A DNA stretch of 64,000 nucleotides, taken from Delftia sp. PS-11 (GTDB lineage Bacteria; Pseudomonadota; Gammaproteobacteria; Burkholderiales; Burkholderiaceae_C). Both the position numbers and the translations under genes were made by a program. Positions 43,901 to 52,090 of the stretch are shown in pieces. How positions within the stretch are numbered: the first letter of the stretch is position 1; every line of letters starts with the position of its first letter. The notes beneath the pieces were generated by a model, which did no database searches, was not told the origin of the DNA, and saw only the letters and a program-made list of their open reading frames with translations. The stretch spans positions 1 through 64,000 of the forward strand of contig NZ_JACSYA010000013.1 of NCBI RefSeq assembly GCF_029870285.1, written 5' to 3'.

Positions 43901-44063
43901 GCAGCACGCCATCGGTACGGGCGTGTTCGGCGGCATGGTCAGCGGCACGCTGCTGGCCGTGTTCTTCGTGCCGGCCTTCTTCGTTTTCGTCCTCGAATGG
44001 CAGCAGCGGATCACCGGGCGGCGCAGCCCGCCCGCGCAACCGGCCACCCCTGCGGAGCACTGA
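40929..44063 (+). CDS. RND multidrug efflux permease, HAE1 (AcrB-like)
   Basis: 1044 aa. Begins [36 protein letters not shown], the standard HAE1 N-terminus. Proton-relay residues are intact: Asp pair in [18 protein letters not shown] (helix 4) and Lys in [17 protein letters not shown] (helix 10). Large periplasmic loops are of normal length. It pumps amphiphilic drugs from the inner membrane and periplasm. It is divergent from the two-component system (133-base gap). The adaptor gene follows it, an unusual order, and no outer-membrane channel gene is present. Confidence 0.9.
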   Translation: [1044 protein letters not shown]

Positions 44064-44211
44064 TACATGCGCCTTTGGATCGCCATCACCCCCATCGGCC
44101 TGCAGCAACGACAGCCTGCCCAGGAAGCGAGGATGCCAACGCTCACACCCAGCCACGCTGCGGCGACTGGCAAGGCATTGTCTCCCCCTACTGCCCAGAG
44201 GAACGACCCGC

Positions 44212-45408
44212 ATGCACCCGACACACCCTGCGCACCGCAAGACGCGCCACGGTAGGCGCACCCTGCCCCTTGCCACGGCAGCGCTGTCCCTGGCGGCGCT
44301 GTCGGCCTGGCTGCTGTGGCCCTCTGCGCCAGGAACGGCGGCTGGCGCAGCGGCAGCCGTCGTGCCGCCGCGCATCAGCACCGTGGCCGCCGGGCCGGCC
44401 ACCTGGGAGCAGACCCTGGGCGTCAGCGGCAGCCTGGCGGCGCGCGACGAGATCGCCATCGGCACCTCCCTGCCGGAGCTGCGCGTGCTGCGCGTGCATG
44501 TGGAAGCGGGCGAAAGCGTGCATGAAGGCCAGCTGCTGGCCGAACTGGACAGCACCGGCCTGCAGGCCCAGGCCCGCCAGGCCCGCTCGGCCCTGGCAGC
44601 CGCCCAGGCGGCAGTGCGCGAAAAGCAGGCCCGCCACAGCGAGGCACAGGCCAACTACCGGCGCATGCAGCCGCTGGCGCCAGGATCCGTGACGCTGCAG
44701 CAGCTCGACGAATACCGCACCCTGGCACAGGCCGCGCTGTCCGGCCTGCAGGCTGCCGAGGCTGACGCCGGGCGCGCCCAGGCCCAACTGGCCGAAATCC
44801 GCCACCGGCTGGACATGGCCCGCGTGCATGCGCCGGTCTCCGGCCTGGTGATGGAGCGCCATGCCCGCGCAGGCGCCCTGGCGGGCTCCGAGCCGCTGTT
44901 TCGCATGGCGCGCGATGGCTTGCTCGAACTCGATGCCGAGACCGCCGAAGCCGACCTCGCGACGCTGCGCGAAGGCATGGCGGCCGAAGTCCTGGCTGCC
45001 GGACAGGGCGGGCCGGTGAACGGGCGGCTGCGGTGGATGTCGCCGCGCGTGGACGCACAGTCGCGCCTGGGCAGGGTGCGCATTGCGCTGCCTGAGAACG
45101 CAGGCAATGGCGCACTGCGCGCAGGCAGCTTCGCACTGGCAAAGCTGCAGCTGGGGCACGTCAGCGCAGCCATCGCCCTGCCTGCGCGCGCCGTGCACCG
45201 CGACAGCAGCGGCCAGGCATCGGTGATGCTGATCGACGGCACGGGCCACGCCAGGCAGCGCGCCGTGACCACGGGCGTCCAGGGCCCGGAGCTGCTGGAG
45301 ATTGTCTCGGGCCTGCAGGCCGGCGAGCGCGTGGCCGCCACGGCCTCGGTCTTCCTGCGCGATGGCGATACCGTGACCGCTATCGGCGAAAAGGACATGG
45401 CGCCATGA
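44212..45408 (+). CDS. RND periplasmic adaptor (membrane fusion protein)
   Basis: 398 aa. Single N-terminal hydrophobic segment (LATAALSLAALSAWLLWPSA, no lipobox Cys), then a lipoyl half (VLRVHVEAGESVHEGQLLAELD), an alpha-helical hairpin (about residues 115-185, QARQARSALAAAQAAVREKQ), the second lipoyl half (ARVHAPVSGLVMERHARAGALAG) and beta-barrel domains. It links the permease to a TolC-type channel. GAGGAA precedes ATG 44212, and its end overlaps the next permease gene (ATGA), so both permeases may share it. Confidence 0.88.
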   Translation: MHPTHPAHRKTRHGRRTLPLATAALSLAALSAWLLWPSAPGTAAGAAAAVVPPRISTVAAGPATWEQTLGVSGSLAARDEIAIGTSLPELRVLRVHVEAGESVHEGQLLAELDSTGLQAQARQARSALAAAQAAVREKQARHSEAQANYRRMQPLAPGSVTLQQLDEYRTLAQAALSGLQAAEADAGRAQAQLAEIRHRLDMARVHAPVSGLVMERHARAGALAGSEPLFRMARDGLLELDAETAEADLATLREGMAAEVLAAGQGGPVNGRLRWMSPRVDAQSRLGRVRIALPENAGNGALRAGSFALAKLQLGHVSAAIALPARAVHRDSSGQASVMLIDGTGHARQRAVTTGVQGPELLEIVSGLQAGERVAATASVFLRDGDTVTAIGEKDMAP

Positions 45409-48400
45409 GCTTTCAGCTGTCCTCCTGGGCCATCCGCCGGCCCATTCCCACGCTGCTGCTGTTCCTGCTGCTGTCCGTGGCAGGCATCAGCGCCTTTCTG
45501 GGACTGCCCATCAACGCCAATCCCCGGGTGGACTTTCCCGTGGTCAACGTGGCCATCACCCAGCCGGGGGCTGCGCCCAGCGAGCTGGAAAACGCGATCA
45601 CGCGGCGCGTCGAGGGCGCCATCGCGGGCCTGGCCGGCATACGGCACATCACCTCGACGCTGAGCGAGGGAACCTCGCTGACCACGGTGGAATTCCAGCT
45701 TGGCATCGACACCGACCGCGCCACCAACGACGTGCGCGATGCCATCGCGCGCGTGCGCTCCGAGCTGCCGCAAAGCATCCTCGAACCCCAGGTCTCGCGC
45801 TACGACATCGAGGGTGGCGCCATCCTCTACTACGCCATCCATTCGCCCACGCACACACCACAGGAGCTGTCATGGTTCGTGGACGACACGGCGCGCCGCG
45901 CCCTGCTGGCGGTGCCAGGCGTGCAGCAGGTGCAGCGCCTGGGTGGTGCAAGCCGAGAGATCCGGGTGGAGCTGCGGCCCGAGCGGCTGCAGGCGCTGAA
46001 CATCACGGCCGAGCAGGTCAACGCCCAGCTGCAGCAGGCGAACATCAACATGCCCGGCGGCCACGCCACGCTGCAGGGCAGCGAGCAGTCCGTGCGCGCG
46101 CTGGGCAGCGCCACCAGCGTGGCCGCACTGGCCGACAGCCCCATCGCCCTGCCCGGCGGCCGCTGGGCACGGCTGGCCGATCTGGCGCAGGTCAGCGACA
46201 GCCACGGCGAGCCGCGCGAGCGCGCGCGCCTGGATGGCCGCGAAGTCGTGGGCTTTGCGGTGTGGCGCACCAAGGGCGCCAGCGACACCGTGGTCGCAGC
46301 GGGCGTGGAGTCGGCGCTTGTCCGCCTGCGCCAGGCCCATGCAGGCATGGAGATCCGCGAGATCATCTCCCTGGTGGACTACACGCGTGCCAGCTACCGC
46401 ATGTCCATGATGACCCTGCTCGAAGGCGCAGCGCTCACCGTGCTGGTGGTGTTCCTGTTTCTGCGCAGCTGGCGCGCCACGCTGGTGGCAGCCATCGCGC
46501 TGCCGCTGTCCATCCTGCCCACCTTCGCGGCCATGGCATGGCTGGGCTACACGCTCAACAGCATCACGCTGCTGGCGCTGACGCTGGTCATCGGCATTCT
46601 GGTGGACGATGCCATCGTCGAAATCGAGAACATCGAACACCATCTGCAACAGGGCAAGCGGCCCTACCAGGCCGCCATCGACGCCTCGGACGCCATCGGC
46701 TTCGCCGTCGTTGCCATCACCGCCACCATCGTCGCCGTCTTTCTGCCCGTGAGCTTCATCGGCGGCTACATCGGCAAATACTTCACGCAATTCGGCATCA
46801 CCGTATCGGTGGCTGTGCTCGCCTCCCTGCTGGTGGCACGGCTGGCCACGCCGCTGCTGGCCGCCTATCTGCTGCAGCCCGCTGCACGGCATGGGGCGCC
46901 AGATTCGCCGGACTCTGCCCACTTGCCAGACTCTGCCCCGAGCCTCATGGGCCACTACCTGCGCCTGCTGGCCTGGGCGCTGGGCCACAGGCGCCTGGCG
47001 CTGGCGGCTGGCGGCACGGTGCTGGCGCTGTCCCTGCTTATGGTGCCGCTGCTGCCTTCGGGCTTTCTGCCAGTCAGCGACCAGAGTCTGGTGCAGATCG
47101 ACATCGCGCTGCCACCCGGAACGCGGCTGGCGCAGACCGATGCACGGCTGCAGGCCATCACCAAGCGCCTGCGCACCCACCCCGAAGTCGCCTCGGTCTT
47201 CGCCACGGCCGGAGGCCAGGACGCCGCCGGGGCCCAGGACGTGGCCAAAGGCACTGTGCGGGTACGTCTGGTGCCCCCTGGCCAGCGCCTCATGGAGCAG
47301 AAACAGTTCGAGGCCGTTGTGCGCGCGGACCTCGCGCACTTCGCCGACATGCGCTACGCCTTCAAAGGGCAAGGCGATGCGCGGGACCTTTCCATCATCC
47401 TGCTGGGCACCGATGCCGCGCAGCTGTCCGAGACCGCCCATGCGCTGCGCCTGCAGATGAAGGCACTGGATGGCATCGCCAACGTGCAGGTCAACGAACC
47501 GCTGGCCCGCCCCGAACTGCACATCCGCCCACGCGCCATCGAGGCTGCGCGGGCCGGAGTCTCCGCGCAGGGCATCGGCACGGTGCTGCGCATCGCCACC
47601 GTGGGCGACATCGACGCCAACTCGGCGCGCATGAACCTTGGCGACCGGCAGGTGCCCGTGCGCGTGCTGCTGCCCGAAGCCGCGCGCGGCGACCTGGACA
47701 CGCTGCGCCAGCTGCGCGTTCCCACGGCCAGCGGCGCCAGCGTGGCCCTTCACACCGTGGCCGACCTGGGCTTTGGCGCGGGCCCGGCGCGCATCGACCG
47801 CTTCGACCGCATGCGGCGCATCTCGGTGGATGCCGACCTGGCGCCCGGCGTGCCGCTGGGCGCAGCACTGCAGGCCGTGAATGCGCTGGAGACGCTGCGC
47901 ACGCTGCCAGCCGGCATCACACGGGCCACGTATGGCGATGCCGAATACATGGATGAAATGTTCACCCAGTTCGGCAAGGCCATGGGCTTTGGCGTACTCA
48001 TGGTCTATGCCGTGCTGGTGCTGCTGTTCAAGGACTTCCTGCAGCCCGTGACCATCCTCACGGCCCTGCCGCTGTCCCTCGGCGGCGCGCTGGGCGGGCT
48101 GCTGCTGTGGGGCGCAGCGCTGGACCTGCCCGCCGTCATCGGCATCCTCATGCTCATGGGCATCGTGACCAAGAACTCCATCCTGCTCGTGGAGTTCGCC
48201 GCGCAAAAGCGCCAGGAAGGCCTGGACCGCCAGCAGGCCCTGCTGCGCTCGGGCGCCGAACGCGCACGCCCCATCATCATGACCACTATCGCCATGGCAG
48301 CGGGCATGGCGCCAGCGCTGCTGTCCAGCGGCGCCGACGCGGGCTTTCGCGCCCCGATGGCGGTGGCCGTCATCGGCGGGCTGCTGGCCTCCACGGCGCT

Positions 48401-48521
48401 GAGCCTGGTCTTCGTGCCCGTGGTCTATGCCTGCATGGACGACCTGCGCCAATGGCTGGCGCCCCGGCTGGCCCGGCTGACATCAGTGACCGAACAGGAC
48501 CGGCGCAACGCAGCGGCATAG
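45405..48521 (+). CDS. RND efflux permease (second, MdtC/MexK-like)
   Basis: 1038 aa. N-terminus WAIRRPIPTLLLFLLLSVAGISAFLGLPINANPRVDFPVVNV. The Asp pair is seen in GILVDDAIVEIENIEHHL, the Lys in GIVTKNSILLVEFAAQK, and it has full-length periplasmic domains. It is clearly a different subfamily from the permease at 40929, so this is not a simple duplication. It is translationally coupled to the adaptor. A pair of unlike permeases next to a BaeSR-like system recalls MdtABC-BaeSR. Confidence 0.9.
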   Translation: MSFQLSSWAIRRPIPTLLLFLLLSVAGISAFLGLPINANPRVDFPVVNVAITQPGAAPSELENAITRRVEGAIAGLAGIRHITSTLSEGTSLTTVEFQLGIDTDRATNDVRDAIARVRSELPQSILEPQVSRYDIEGGAILYYAIHSPTHTPQELSWFVDDTARRALLAVPGVQQVQRLGGASREIRVELRPERLQALNITAEQVNAQLQQANINMPGGHATLQGSEQSVRALGSATSVAALADSPIALPGGRWARLADLAQVSDSHGEPRERARLDGREVVGFAVWRTKGASDTVVAAGVESALVRLRQAHAGMEIREIISLVDYTRASYRMSMMTLLEGAALTVLVVFLFLRSWRATLVAAIALPLSILPTFAAMAWLGYTLNSITLLALTLVIGILVDDAIVEIENIEHHLQQGKRPYQAAIDASDAIGFAVVAITATIVAVFLPVSFIGGYIGKYFTQFGITVSVAVLASLLVARLATPLLAAYLLQPAARHGAPDSPDSAHLPDSAPSLMGHYLRLLAWALGHRRLALAAGGTVLALSLLMVPLLPSGFLPVSDQSLVQIDIALPPGTRLAQTDARLQAITKRLRTHPEVASVFATAGGQDAAGAQDVAKGTVRVRLVPPGQRLMEQKQFEAVVRADLAHFADMRYAFKGQGDARDLSIILLGTDAAQLSETAHALRLQMKALDGIANVQVNEPLARPELHIRPRAIEAARAGVSAQGIGTVLRIATVGDIDANSARMNLGDRQVPVRVLLPEAARGDLDTLRQLRVPTASGASVALHTVADLGFGAGPARIDRFDRMRRISVDADLAPGVPLGAALQAVNALETLRTLPAGITRATYGDAEYMDEMFTQFGKAMGFGVLMVYAVLVLLFKDFLQPVTILTALPLSLGGALGGLLLWGAALDLPAVIGILMLMGIVTKNSILLVEFAAQKRQEGLDRQQALLRSGAERARPIIMTTIAMAAGMAPALLSSGADAGFRAPMAVAVIGGLLASTALSLVFVPVVYACMDDLRQWLAPRLARLTSVTEQDRRNAAA

Positions 48522-48535
48522 CGCACCGCATCAGA

Positions 48536-49012
48536 TCACTGCAGGTCCGCGCTCAAGGGATGCAGCATGGGCCGGGCAATGCGCACATAGTCGTCGCAAT
48601 CGAGCACGATGGAGCGATCAAGCCGGCCCGCATTGAAGGCAATCTCCGGGAACTGCTGCACCAGCGCCGGGTCCACGACCAGCCGCATGTCTTCCTGGAA
48701 TGAAAACGGCGCAATCGCGCCGATGACGCATCCAGTGGCGGCCATGGCCTCCACGGGCGAGACAAGCGTCGTGCGGCGCACGCCCACCGCCTGCGCCAGC
48801 CGCTTGAAATCCAGCCTGCGGTTGCCTGGCAGCACGGCCAGGAACAATCCCGCTTCGCCATCGCGGCTTTTGCACAGCATGGCCTTGGCACCTTGTCCGG
48901 GTGCCGTACCACGCACCAGAGCTACCTGATCGGAGCGGCCTTCGGCCGGATGCTCCAGAACGCGGAAACACGCGTCCTGCGCTTGCAGCAGATCGAGCAG
49001 GATTTCAAACAT
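48536..49012 (-). CDS. YeaK-like aminoacyl-tRNA deacylase (YbaK family)
   Basis: 158 aa. YbaK/ProX editing-domain fold: RVLEHPAEGRSDQVALVRGTAPGQGAKAMLCK, LAVLPGNRRLDFKRLAQAVG, the loop TGCVIGAIAPFSF, and a C-terminus EIAFNAGRLDRSIVLDCDDYVRIA. From recall this resembles E. coli YeaK, which hydrolyses mischarged Ser-tRNA(Thr), more than YbaK. Start ATG 49012 is chosen because sequence upstream is an AT-rich promoter. It is divergent from the hydroxyaspartate lyase gene across the inverted repeat at 49041. Confidence 0.8.
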   Translation of the reverse strand: MFEILLDLLQAQDACFRVLEHPAEGRSDQVALVRGTAPGQGAKAMLCKSRDGEAGLFLAVLPGNRRLDFKRLAQAVGVRRTTLVSPVEAMAATGCVIGAIAPFSFQEDMRLVVDPALVQQFPEIAFNAGRLDRSIVLDCDDYVRIARPMLHPLSADLQ

Positions 49013-49040
49013 GATGAAACTGTCAGTGTTTCTGAGTTTT

Positions 49041-49070
49041 GACATTTTGTATAAAAATAAACAAAATGTC
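49041..49070. promoter_or_regulatory. 10-bp inverted repeat in divergent promoter region
   Basis: GACATTTTGT (49041-49050) and ACAAAATGTC (49061-49070) are perfect inverted arms with a 10-base A/T spacer. A -35-like TTGACA (49039-49044) lies in the left arm, with CAAAAT 17 bases later as a possible -10 for the rightward gene. This is probably an operator serving one or both divergent genes; the regulator is not in the window. Confidence 0.55.
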
Positions 49071-49185
49071 CAAAACAATGGATCAAACGTCCAAACCGCT
49101 GCACATAAACCGCCGGGTATGGGCGGTGCACGCACCATCTGCGCGTATAGGTCAAGTGCAGCCAGGCCAGGAGAAATGGACCGGC

Positions 49186-50148
49186 ATGACGATACTTCCC
49201 ACCTATGACGACGTGGCTGCCGCTGCTATCCGCATCCAGCGCCATGCCCACCGCACACCCGTGCTGACCTCGCGCACGCTGGATACGGCACTGGGTGCGC
49301 GTGTCTTTTTCAAATGTGAAAACCTGCAGCGCATGGGGGCCTTCAAATTCCGGGGAGCCTTCAACGCGCTGTCGCGCTTCAGCGCCCAACAGCGCAAGGC
49401 TGGCGTTGTCACTTTCTCATCGGGCAACCATGCGCAGGCCATCGCGCTGGCCGCGTGGCTGCTGGAGATTCCTGCCACCGTTGTCATGCCCCATGACGCA
49501 CCAGCCGCCAAGGTTGCGGCCACACGGGGCTATGGCGGCCGGGTGGTCAGCTACGACCGCTATACCGAAGACCGCGATCAAATCGGCGGCAACCTGGCAG
49601 AACGCCAAGGCATGACCCTGATCCCTCCTTATGACCATGCCGATGTGTTGGCCGGCCAGGGCACGGCGGCGAAGGAACTGCTGGAAGAAACAGGTCCGCT
49701 GGACATGCTGTTCGCACCGCTGAGCGGCGGTGGCCTGCTGTCAGGTACTGCACTGGCTACGCACGCACTCAGCCCCGGCTGCCTGCTGTACGGTGTGGAG
49801 CCCGAAGCGGGCAACGACGGCCAGCAATCGCTGCGTGCGGGACGTATCGTCCATATCGACGCGCCCAGGACCATTGCCGATGGTGCCCGGACCCAGCGCC
49901 TGGGCAACATCACCTTTGCCATCATCCAGCGCAGCGTGGCCGATATCCTGACCGTCAGCGATGATGAACTGCTCGAATGCATGGGCTTCCTGGCCACACG
50001 CATGAAGCTCGTAGTCGAGCCTACGGGCTGCCTGGGACTGGCGGCTGCGCTCAAGCATGCGCACCAGCTCCAGGGCAAGCGCGTCGGCATCATCCTGAGC
50101 GGCGGCAATGTGGATACGCGACGCTTTACCCAGTGGCTGGACAGCTGA
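49186..50148 (+). CDS. threo-3-hydroxy-L-aspartate ammonia-lyase
   Basis: 320 aa PLP enzyme of fold type II. PLP Lys in GAFKFRGAFNALSRF (about residue 56), SSGNHAQ (phosphate and substrate loop), the glycine loop SGGGLLSGTAL, and the C-terminal LSGGNVD. TYDDVAAAAIRIQRHAHRTPVLTSRT and the overall pattern resemble Pseudomonas threo-3-hydroxyaspartate dehydratase as I recall it; serine racemase or catabolic threonine dehydratase are alternatives. It lacks the ACT domain of IlvA. ATG 49186 is preferred; AGGAGA lies about 12 bases upstream, and an earlier ATG at 49176 is out of frame. Confidence 0.75.
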   Translation: MTILPTYDDVAAAAIRIQRHAHRTPVLTSRTLDTALGARVFFKCENLQRMGAFKFRGAFNALSRFSAQQRKAGVVTFSSGNHAQAIALAAWLLEIPATVVMPHDAPAAKVAATRGYGGRVVSYDRYTEDRDQIGGNLAERQGMTLIPPYDHADVLAGQGTAAKELLEETGPLDMLFAPLSGGGLLSGTALATHALSPGCLLYGVEPEAGNDGQQSLRAGRIVHIDAPRTIADGARTQRLGNITFAIIQRSVADILTVSDDELLECMGFLATRMKLVVEPTGCLGLAAALKHAHQLQGKRVGIILSGGNVDTRRFTQWLDS

Positions 50149-50186
50149 AGAAAAGCGCCCACGGCAACGCAGTCACCTGATGCGGG

Positions 50187-50921
50187 TTAGTCCCTGGGAC
50201 TGAACGTGCGCGGAAACACCACGGGCGCGCGCCGGTCGGCCAGCCGGTAGCCCATGGCGGGGCGGCGCGTGCCGCCCTCCACATGCCCGGCCTCCACAAG
50301 AAAGCCGGCCGACAGCATGCGCGTGCGGAAACCGCTCTTGTCCACAGGGCGGCCCAGCACGATTTCGTAGGCCTGCTGCAGCTGCGGCAGCGTGAACGGC
50401 TCGGCCAGCAGAAAGGCCGGCAGCGAGGTGTACTCAACCTTGCCGCGCAGGCGCTCCAGCGCCGCCTGCAGGATGTCGCCGTGGTCGAAAGCCAGCCGGC
50501 CTTCGTCGGGCAGCGCATCGACGCCAAACCACGCCACATCGGCCGCATTGCCCCCCGGCTCCAGCGTCAGGGCCTGGCCGGGAATCAGCGCGAAGTACAC
50601 ATGCGTGGCCGACCAGCCGCGCGGATCGCGCCGCGCACTGCCCCAGCTGCCCAGCTGCTCCAGGTAGGGGCTGTCCACGCCGGTCTTGCCTGCCAGCTTG
50701 CGGCGCGCACAGGCCTGCAGATCCTCGTCCAGCGCCACATCGACAAAGCCTCCGGGCAGCGCCCAGCGGCCCGGGAAAGGCTCCTGGGCACCGTCCGGGC
50801 GCTGCATCAGCAGCACCTGCAGCGCCTGCTGCCGGACGGTGAAGATGACCACGTCAACCGTGGTGAAGGGGCGCGCGAATTCAGGCGCATCCAAGGGGGA
50901 AGGTGTTTTTTTCTGGGCCAT
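50187..50921 (-). CDS. NrtR-like NUDIX-fold transcriptional regulator
   Basis: 244 aa. N-terminal NUDIX domain (about residues 18-155: VDVVIFTVRQQALQVLLMQRP, GRWALPGGFVD). In the Nudix box the expected REUxEE is RRKLAGKTG, so the catalytic acids are lost. The C-terminal part (about 165-235: LPQLQQAYEIVLGRPVDKSGFRTRML) is the winged helix typical of NrtR regulators, which bind ADP-ribose-type ligands. It is divergent from an SPFH and an NAD-kinase-like gene; two palindromes lie between. It is probably their repressor. Confidence 0.8.
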   Translation of the reverse strand: MAQKKTPSPLDAPEFARPFTTVDVVIFTVRQQALQVLLMQRPDGAQEPFPGRWALPGGFVDVALDEDLQACARRKLAGKTGVDSPYLEQLGSWGSARRDPRGWSATHVYFALIPGQALTLEPGGNAADVAWFGVDALPDEGRLAFDHGDILQAALERLRGKVEYTSLPAFLLAEPFTLPQLQQAYEIVLGRPVDKSGFRTRMLSAGFLVEAGHVEGGTRRPAMGYRLADRRAPVVFPRTFSPRD

Positions 50922-50955
50922 GGACGTGAAAGGTGCTTGACGGTGCGGATTTTAA

Positions 50956-50993
50956 GTTGTACTGTACAACCCATATAAGTTGTATAGTACAAC
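50956..50993. promoter_or_regulatory. Two palindromic operators
   Basis: GTTGTACTGTACAAC (50956-50970) and GTTGTATAGTACAAC (50979-50993) are nearly identical 15-bp palindromes whose starts are 23 bases apart, about two helical turns. They sit between the NrtR-like gene and the SPFH gene and overlap TATA-like sequence (CATATAAG, 50972-50979), as expected for a repressor controlling both directions. Confidence 0.75.
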
Positions 50994-51010
50994 CTAAAGA
51001 GGAAAGCACC

Positions 51011-52090
51011 ATGTTCGGCATCCGTTTCATCAAGTCCCAGCCCACGGTCCACCTCATGCAATTTCGCGCCGGCAAGGTCGTGCGCGAAGGCGTGGGCCAG
51101 TCCTTTTTCTATTACGCACCCACTACCACGCTGGTGGCCGTGCCCGTGGGCAGCCAGGACTGCCACTTCATGCTGGAGCTGGTGACGGCCGACTTCCAGA
51201 GCGTCACCGTGCAGGGCCAGGTCACCTACCGCATCAGCGAGCCGCGCCAGACCGCCACGCTGATGGACTTCGCGCTGGCCCGCGACGGCCAGAAATACAT
51301 GTCCGAAGACCCGCAGCGCCTGGGCGAGCGGGTAACCATGCAGGCCGAGGTCATCATCCAGCAGGCGGTGCAGGCGCTGGAGCTCAAGCAGGCCCTGCGC
51401 TCCTCGGCGCTGATCGCCCGCACGGCACAGCGCGAGCTGGCCTCCCAGCCCGCCATCGCCGCGCTGGGGCTGGAAATCCTGGGCGTCTCGGTCATGGCCG
51501 TCAAACCCACGCCCGACATTGCCCGCGCGCTGGAAGCCGAGGCACGCGAATCCAACCTCAAGGCCGCCGACGATGCCGTCTATGCACGGCGCATGGCTGC
51601 CGTGGAAAACGAGCGCGCCATCCGCCAGAACGAGCTGGACACCGATGTAGCCGTCGAAAAGAAAAAGCGCCAGATCCGCGAGGCCCAGCTCGAAGCCAAG
51701 GCAGCCCAGATGCGCAAGGAAAATGAACTGCGCGCCGAGCAGATGGCCGCTGACGTGGCGCTGGAAACCAGCCGCAGGGACTTCATCGAAAGCCAGGCCG
51801 CCAACAGCCGCACCCTGGCAGATGCCGAGGCCTACCGTGTGGGTGCCGTCATGGATGCGCTGGAAAAAGCCGATCCGCGCACCGTGCAGGCCCTGGCCGC
51901 CTGCAGCATGCAGCCGGGCCAGCTCATTGCCCAGGCCTTCGGCGGCATTGCCGAAAAGGCCGAACGCATCGGCCAGCTCAACGTCTCGCCCGAGCTGCTG
52001 CAGTCGCTGATGGGCGCGAACGCGGGCGCCGGCGCAGGCCATTCAGCCGCCGAGCCCGAACCCGCAAGGAGCCGCCGTGAACGCCAATGA
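51011..52090 (+). CDS. SPFH/band 7 domain protein
   Basis: 359 aa. SPFH domain at about residues 20-190 (VPVGSQDCHFMLELVTADFQSVTVQGQVTYRI, LGLEILGVSVMAVKPTPDIARALEAEARE), then a long charged coiled coil (about 190-275, rich in Glu, Lys, Arg and Ala) and a C-terminal Ala/Glu tail. There is no clear membrane helix, unlike flotillins, so it may be cytosolic or peripheral and oligomeric. GAGGAAAG lies just before ATG 51011. It overlaps the next gene by 14 bases. Function unknown. Confidence 0.82.
   Translation: MFGIRFIKSQPTVHLMQFRAGKVVREGVGQSFFYYAPTTTLVAVPVGSQDCHFMLELVTADFQSVTVQGQVTYRISEPRQTATLMDFALARDGQKYMSEDPQRLGERVTMQAEVIIQQAVQALELKQALRSSALIARTAQRELASQPAIAALGLEILGVSVMAVKPTPDIARALEAEARESNLKAADDAVYARRMAAVENERAIRQNELDTDVAVEKKKRQIREAQLEAKAAQMRKENELRAEQMAADVALETSRRDFIESQAANSRTLADAEAYRVGAVMDALEKADPRTVQALAACSMQPGQLIAQAFGGIAEKAERIGQLNVSPELLQSLMGANAGAGAGHSAAEPEPARSRRERQ

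Noticed and set aside
44067..44255. 62-codon frame between the first RND permease and the adaptor
   Set aside because: No ribosome site, no hydrophobic or domain pattern, and it overlaps the adaptor start.
40779..44654. Very long open frame (about 1290 codons) antisense to the efflux permease
   Set aside because: Arises from GC-rich third positions of the sense gene; His/Gln/Arg-rich composition with no domain, while the sense strand has full RND motifs.
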